A stretch of 16,059 bases of DNA, from assembly GCA_003164375.1 (NCBI GenBank), contig PLTE01000049.1, positions 1 to 16,059 of the forward strand. The letters run 5' to 3'. Below are positions 12,312 through 16,059 of the stretch, piece by piece (within the stretch, counting starts at the first letter, position 1; every line of letters begins with the position of its first letter). Under the pieces are notes generated by a model. The model made no database searches and was not told the origin of the DNA. It was given only the letters and a program-made list of their open reading frames with translations. Both the position numbers and the translations under genes were made by a program. This DNA comes from Hyphomicrobiales bacterium. GTDB taxonomy: Bacteria > Pseudomonadota > Alphaproteobacteria > Rhizobiales > Xanthobacteraceae.

Positions 12312-12794
12312 CTAACCCTCGGCGAATTCGGCCGCGCGGTATTGGTGCGCGAGCTGATCGAGCACGGCATTGACCATGCCAGTCTCTTCCTTGTCGACGA
12401 AAGCTGAGGCGACATCGACATATTCTGCGGTCACGACGCGGGCCGGCACATCGGCGCGGCACGCCAGCTCATAGGCGCCGGCGCGCAGCACCGCGCGCAG
12501 CACCGCCTCGATGCGTTTGAGCGGCCAGCCGCGCTGGAGCGCCGCGTCGATCTTCGGATCGAGGCTCGATTGCTCGCGCACTACGCCGCCGACGATGTCC
12601 CGGAAATAGGCCGCTTCCGCCGGCCGATATTGCACGCCCTCGACTTCGCCGCCGAGCCAATGGCTTTCGAACTCGGCCATGATGTCGTTTAAGCCGGTGC
12701 CGGCGAGATCCATCTGGTAAAGCGCCTGCACGGCGGCGAGGCGGGCGGCGCCGCGCTTATTGGCCTTGCGTGCTTCCTTTGCCTGGTCGTTCAT
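12312..12794 (-). CDS. nusB: Transcription antitermination protein NusB
   Basis: NusB binds boxA RNA together with S10 (NusE) and forms part of the antitermination complex on rRNA operons. The 160-residue protein is the all-helical NusB fold: a basic N-terminus (KANKRGAARLAAVQALYQMDL at about 11-31, with the Arg/Ala-rich boxA-binding helix), the FRDIVGGVV segment, DPKIDAAL, the conserved RIEAVLRAVLRAGAYEL stretch (about 94-110) and the closing VDKEETGMVNAVLDQLA. Length is normal (usually 140-170). Its ATG shares ATGA with the stop of ribH, so translation is coupled. The ribH-nusB order is widespread in proteobacteria. Confidence 0.96.
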   Translation of the reverse strand: MNDQAKEARKANKRGAARLAAVQALYQMDLAGTGLNDIMAEFESHWLGGEVEGVQYRPAEAAYFRDIVGGVVREQSSLDPKIDAALQRGWPLKRIEAVLRAVLRAGAYELACRADVPARVVTAEYVDVASAFVDKEETGMVNAVLDQLAHQYRAAEFAEG

Positions 12795-13285
12795 GGCGGA
12801 CGCTTCCCAAGCCGCCGCTTGAGATCGATCAGCGACAACGCCGCGCGAGCGGCATCGCCGCCCTTATCCTGCTCCGCAACGCGCGCGCGCGCCCAAGCCT
12901 GCGCTTCGTTATCCACGGTGATGATACCGTTGCCGATCGGAATCGTGCGGGCCACCGATAGGTCCATAAGTCCCTGCGCCGACAGCTGCGAGACGATCTC
13001 GAAATGAATAGTGTCGCCGCGGATGACGCAGCCCAGCGCGACCGCTCCGTCATAGCCGCGGCGGCGGCGCGCAGCGGCGTCGAGTGCGATCGCAATCGCG
13101 GTCGGAATTTCAAGCGCGCCGGGCACGCTGACGCAGTCAAACGCGGCGGCGGCCTGTTTGAGCGCTTTGGTCGCGCCGGCAAGGAGCGCATCCGCAATGT
13201 CGTCGTAATAGCGCGCTTCGACGATTAGGACGCGCACGCCCTCGCCTCCGCTCGCCTCACGCTTGCCTTGCCGCGGGCCGGCCAT
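12791..13285 (-). CDS. ribH: 6,7-dimethyl-8-ribityllumazine synthase
   Basis: RibH condenses 5-amino-6-ribitylaminouracil with 3,4-dihydroxybutanone 4-phosphate to give 6,7-dimethyl-8-ribityllumazine, the substrate of riboflavin synthase. The 164-residue protein has the family motifs: the EARYYDDIADAL start of the fold (23-34), VPGALEIP (54-61), GCVIRGDTIHFEIVS (85-99) with catalytic His94, and GIITVDNEAQA in the last third. The first 16 residues are a Gly/Lys/Arg/Glu-rich extension not needed for the core, so a slightly later start is possible, but the ATG at 13285 is the only good one. It starts 63 bases after ribE and overlaps nusB by four bases. The usual Phe/Trp-type substrate-stacking position is Tyr26-Tyr27 here, as in other alphaproteobacterial members I remember. 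Confidence 0.96.
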   Translation of the reverse strand: MAGPRQGKREASGGEGVRVLIVEARYYDDIADALLAGATKALKQAAAAFDCVSVPGALEIPTAIAIALDAAARRRRGYDGAVALGCVIRGDTIHFEIVSQLSAQGLMDLSVARTIPIGNGIITVDNEAQAWARARVAEQDKGGDAARAALSLIDLKRRLGKRPP

Positions 13286-13348
13286 GGCTTCACTCCGATT
13301 GGATTGCGCGCTGGTCGTACCAAGCTGGGGTGGCGCTCACAAGCGCGC

Positions 13349-13960
13349 TTAGCGCGGCTGGCTTGCCAACAACCGAGCGGCATAGCGCGCCATTTGGTCG
13401 ACTTCGAGGTTAACGCGCGCTCCGACTTGGAACGATCCGAAGGTGGTGACGCTCAGCGTGTGCGGAATGATGAGCACCGAGAAGGTGTTGTCTTCGACGC
13501 CATTGACGGTGAGCGAAACACCGTCGAGCGCGACCGAGCCTTTCGGGGCAATGAAGCGGCCAAACTCGGCCGGAACGCGAAACTTCAGCCGTGCCATGTC
13601 GGGGAGATTGTCGCGGGTGGTGAGTTCGGCGATCCCGTCGACATGGCCGCTGACCATGTGGCCGCCCAGTTCGTCGCCAAGCCGCAGCGCCCGTTCGAGA
13701 TTGAGCCGAGTGCCGGCCGTCCAATGCTTCGCCGTGGTCATTCCCAGCGTTTCGCCGGCGGCATCGACTGCAAAGTAAGGCCGATTGCCGGTCACGCCGC
13801 GGTCGACCACCGTCAGACATATCCCGGAACAGGCGATTGAAGCTCCGATCGCAATCGAATCCGGATTGTAGCCGCAGCCAATCACGATCCGGCGCAGCCC
13901 TTCAGCCTTTTCATTAACAGTAAGAATATCTCCTAAATCATTGATAATCCCGGTAAACAT
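13349..13960 (-). CDS. ribE: Riboflavin synthase, alpha chain
   Basis: This enzyme dismutates two molecules of dimethylribityllumazine into riboflavin and the pyrimidine precursor. The 203-residue protein is two tandem lumazine-binding barrels (about 1-97 and 98-195). Each has its signature: GASIACSGICLTV with Cys48 in the first, and KGSVALDGVSLTVN in the second, with GGHMVSGHVDG (99-109) at the linker. The MFTGII start is typical, so the ATG at 13960 is chosen rather than the GTG nine bases before. AGGTGA, which overlaps the ribD stop codon, is five bases upstream of the ATG and gives tight coupling to ribD. The gene is called ribC or ribE in different organisms; the function is not in doubt. 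Confidence 0.96.
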   Translation of the reverse strand: MFTGIINDLGDILTVNEKAEGLRRIVIGCGYNPDSIAIGASIACSGICLTVVDRGVTGNRPYFAVDAAGETLGMTTAKHWTAGTRLNLERALRLGDELGGHMVSGHVDGIAELTTRDNLPDMARLKFRVPAEFGRFIAPKGSVALDGVSLTVNGVEDNTFSVLIIPHTLSVTTFGSFQVGARVNLEVDQMARYAARLLASQPR

Positions 13961-13965
13961 GGCAA

Positions 13966-15087
13966 TCACCTGCGCTCGTAAATATCTTCGCGATCGGTTC
14001 CGACCGGTAGGCTGCCGACATGCTTGAGCTGCCGTTCGAGGCTTAGCCGTGCAGCCGTCTCAAGGGCTTCAACTGCGCCGCTGCCGACGATTTTGGTAGA
14101 ATGAAACAAAATAGCCTCATCGACGAGATCCGCCGCAAGCAAAGCCGTCGCAACCGTCGGTCCGCCCTCGCTCAAGAGCCGCGTAATGCCCCGCGTGCCC
14201 AGGAGCTTGAGTACGACCTCCAGATCGAACCGACCGTCCGTTTCGTTTGCGCGCATGACATCGACCCCCGATCGCCGCAGAGCTTCCTCGACCTCGCCCG
14301 GTGCATTCGGGCCGGCAATGACCCACAGCGGCGTCAGCCGGGCCGTCTGCACCAGACGCGAGCCGAGCGGCAGGCGCAGCGCGCTATCGAGCACGACGCG
14401 CAGCGGTGAGTCGTCAGTCATGCCGGGCAACCGGCAAGTCAGCACCGGATCGTCCGCGAGCGCCGTGCCGATGCCGATCATGATCGCGTCGCTCTGCGCG
14501 CGCAGCAGGTGGACCCGATCGCGCGCCGCGTCGCCGGTGATCGCAAACGGCCGCCGCCCAGCAGCGCCGGCTTTGCCGTCGGCCGAGACGGCGAGCTTGA
14601 GGGTCACGTGAGGACGGCCTTCCCGCATGCGCAGAATATGACCGGCATGATGGCGGCGGGCCGCGTCGGCGCCGATACCGATATCGACCGCGATCCCGGC
14701 CGCCCGAAGCCGCGCGTGTCCCGAACCAGCCACTTTGGGGTTGGGATCCTCGATCGCCGAGACCACGCGGGCAATTCCCGCGGCGGCGATGGCATCGGCG
14801 CAGGGCGGCGTCTTACCGTAATGCGAACAGGGTTCCAGCGTGACGTATAAGGTCGCTCCGCGCGCTGCCGCGCCGGCCCGGCGCAAGGCCTCGATCTCGG
14901 CGTGCGGCCGGCCGCCGGGCTGCGTCCAGCCGCGGCCGACCAGCATCCCGTCCTTGACGATCACCGCACCGACCGCCGGATTGGGCCAGGCGCGGCCGAA
15001 GCCGCGATGGCCGAGCGCCAGAGCCAGCGCCATGAACCGCTGATCGTCCGTCACCGCATGCGCCATCGCGCTCGATTGCGCGCTCAC
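13966..15087 (-). CDS. ribD: Bifunctional riboflavin biosynthesis deaminase/reductase
   Basis: RibD deaminates the GTP-derived pyrimidine intermediate and then reduces its ribosyl side chain with NADPH. The 373-residue protein has both parts. The N-terminal cytidine-deaminase-like domain has the zinc site His62-Ala-Glu64 and PCSHYGKTPPC with Cys87 and Cys96. The C-terminal reductase domain begins near 146 (RPHVTLKLAVSADGKAG) and includes SDAIMIGIGTALADDP and LLSEGGPTVATALL. All metal ligands and the catalytic Glu are present. Translation starts at GTG 15087, whose GTGA overlaps the nrdR stop by four bases. The DPNPKVAGSGHARL segment differs slightly from the usual GRG version, a minor variation. 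Confidence 0.96.
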   Translation of the reverse strand: MSAQSSAMAHAVTDDQRFMALALALGHRGFGRAWPNPAVGAVIVKDGMLVGRGWTQPGGRPHAEIEALRRAGAAARGATLYVTLEPCSHYGKTPPCADAIAAAGIARVVSAIEDPNPKVAGSGHARLRAAGIAVDIGIGADAARRHHAGHILRMREGRPHVTLKLAVSADGKAGAAGRRPFAITGDAARDRVHLLRAQSDAIMIGIGTALADDPVLTCRLPGMTDDSPLRVVLDSALRLPLGSRLVQTARLTPLWVIAGPNAPGEVEEALRRSGVDVMRANETDGRFDLEVVLKLLGTRGITRLLSEGGPTVATALLAADLVDEAILFHSTKIVGSGAVEALETAARLSLERQLKHVGSLPVGTDREDIYERR

Positions 15088-15548
15088 TCGGCGGCCTCGT
15101 CCCCCGACAATTCGGCCAGCGCCGCTTCAAAATCCTTGGCTTCGCGAAAATTGCGATAGACCGAGGCGAAGCGTACATAGGCGACGTCGTCGAGGTCGCG
15201 CAAATGCGCCATGACCGTTTCGCCGATGGCTTCGGAGGACACCTCGCTCTCGCCGATGCTTTCAAGTTCGCGAACGATTTTCGAAACCATCTGATCGACC
15301 CGCTCCGGCTCGACCGGGCGCTTGCGGCAGGCGATCTGGACCGAGCGCAACAGCTTGTCGCGGTCGAACGGCACGCGGCGGCCGTTGCGCTTGATCACCA
15401 CCAGTTCGCGCAACTGCACCCGTTCGAAAGTGGTGAAGCGAAAATTGCAGGCCAGGCAGACGCGACGGCGACGGATGACGGAGGAATCCTCCGTCGGCCG
15501 CGAATCCTTCACCTGGGTATCGAGGCTTGCACAACTCGGACACCGCAT
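15084..15548 (-). CDS. nrdR: Transcriptional repressor NrdR
   Basis: NrdR is the zinc-finger, ATP-cone repressor of ribonucleotide reductase genes and senses ATP/dATP. The 154-residue protein has the zinc ribbon (Cys3, Cys6, Cys31, Cys34; CPSC and CLAC), then the RRRVCLACNFRFTTFER segment, and an ATP-cone (about 49-139) starting VVIKRNGRRVPFDRDKL and ending in VYRNFREAKDF. Length is standard (about 150-160). It begins three bases after glyA and overlaps ribD by four bases. The glyA-nrdR-ribD order is typical of Hyphomicrobiales. It represses in trans, so its neighbours here need not be targets. Confidence 0.97.
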   Translation of the reverse strand: MRCPSCASLDTQVKDSRPTEDSSVIRRRRVCLACNFRFTTFERVQLRELVVIKRNGRRVPFDRDKLLRSVQIACRKRPVEPERVDQMVSKIVRELESIGESEVSSEAIGETVMAHLRDLDDVAYVRFASVYRNFREAKDFEAALAELSGDEAAE

Positions 15549-15551
15549 CCC

Positions 15552-16059
15552 TCAGCCCTCGTAAATCGGGAACCGGCTGACCAACCGTTTGACCTTCTCA
15601 CGCACGCTCTGTTCCGCCGCCGCATCCTCGTCGACGCCGTTCTTCGCCAGCGCGTCCAGCACTTCCGCGATCAACTCGCCGACCTGCCGGAACTCGGCGA
15701 TGCCGAAGCCGCGCGTGGTTCCAGCCGGCGTGCCGAGGCGGACGCCGGACGTCACGGTGGGCTTTTCCGGATCGAACGGAATGCCGTTCTTATTGCAGGT
15801 GATGTGGGCCCGACCGAGCGCCACTTCTGCCACCTTGCCGGTCAGCCGCTTCTTGCGCAGATCGACCAGCATCAGGTGGGTGTCGGTCCCACCGGAGACG
15901 ATATCGAGGCCGCGCGCTTTGAGCGTTTCGGCAAGCGCTTTGGCGTTCTCCACCACGTTCTTCGCGTAAAGCCTGAAGTTCGGCCGCAGCGCCTCGCCGA
16001 ACGCAACCGCCTTCGCGGCGATGACATGCATCAACGGGCCGCCCTGCATGCCGGGGAAC
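15552..16059 (-). CDS. glyA: Serine hydroxymethyltransferase, C-terminal part (cut by window edge)
   Basis: GlyA interconverts serine and glycine while charging tetrahydrofolate with a one-carbon unit, using pyridoxal phosphate. Only the last 168 or so residues of about 430 are inside the window; the gene continues beyond base 16059. The visible part begins FPG and then MQGGPLMHVIAAKAVAF, a GlyA hallmark. It goes on through GGTDTHLMLVDLR, the TCNKNGIPFDPEKP segment, and SGVRLGTPAGTTRGFG, and ends IYEG. The pyridoxal-phosphate lysine lies upstream of this, outside the window. Its stop is three bases from nrdR, consistent with one transcript. Confidence 0.97.
   Translation of the reverse strand, partial: FPGMQGGPLMHVIAAKAVAFGEALRPNFRLYAKNVVENAKALAETLKARGLDIVSGGTDTHLMLVDLRKKRLTGKVAEVALGRAHITCNKNGIPFDPEKPTVTSGVRLGTPAGTTRGFGIAEFRQVGELIAEVLDALAKNGVDEDAAAEQSVREKVKRLVSRFPIYEG

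Noticed and set aside
13961..13969. Earlier GTG start for riboflavin synthase.
   Set aside because: The family begins MFTGI, and AGGTGA is correctly spaced only for the ATG at 13960.
1..16059. tRNA or rRNA genes, CRISPR arrays, insertion sequences or prophage genes.
   Set aside because: No cloverleaf-like sequence, regularly spaced direct repeats, transposase or integrase frame was seen on either strand.

Overview
The window looks like chromosomal DNA of an alphaproteobacterium of the order Hyphomicrobiales (Rhizobiales), probably near Bradyrhizobium/Rhodopseudomonas. The basis is the order glyA-nrdR-ribD-ribE-ribH-nusB-thiL, the high GC of that block, orphan Bug-type (TctC) solute-binding proteins, a DUF1345 protein, and a palindromic intergenic repeat of a kind I remember from this order. 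This placement is inference from gene content, not from a marker gene.

Right half (about 8.1-16.06 kb, all on the minus strand, read right to left): the 3' part of glyA, then nrdR, ribD, ribE, ribH, nusB and thiL. These genes mostly overlap by 4 bases or lie a few bases apart, so they look like one transcription unit for one-carbon metabolism, ribonucleotide reductase control, riboflavin synthesis, transcription antitermination and thiamine diphosphate formation. A 98-base gap between nusB and thiL carries two palindromes, one directly before the thiL ribosome binding site. thiL is followed at 11 bases by a predicted exported concanavalin A-like protein. Next comes an 803-residue thiamine-diphosphate enzyme like the homodimeric pyruvate dehydrogenase E1 (AceE/MdeB), with no E2 or E3 gene nearby. 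ThiL makes the cofactor this enzyme would need.

Middle (about 3.5-8.0 kb): a LuxR-type regulator (-), a 67-residue helical protein (+), a Bug solute-binding protein (-) divergent from a five-helix DUF1345 membrane protein (+), then three very small minus-strand genes. These are a 36-residue single-span membrane protein and a 4-base-overlapping pair, a 54-residue basic protein plus a ribbon-helix-helix protein.

Left (1-3.5 kb): visibly more AT-rich DNA with three consecutive minus-strand genes for small secreted proteins. One has twelve cysteines, eight of them in a perfectly mirror-symmetric spacing that fits a disulfide-stapled helical hairpin. The second ends in an eight-cysteine knottin-like pattern. 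The third is a glutamine-rich, cysteine-free protein with a good sigma-70 promoter that has an inverted repeat in its spacer. A pair of REP-like hairpins separates this cluster from a DEDDh exonuclease (+) and a second Bug protein (+), and a further small secreted protein (-) follows. The secreted, disulfide-rich cluster is the most unusual part of the window.
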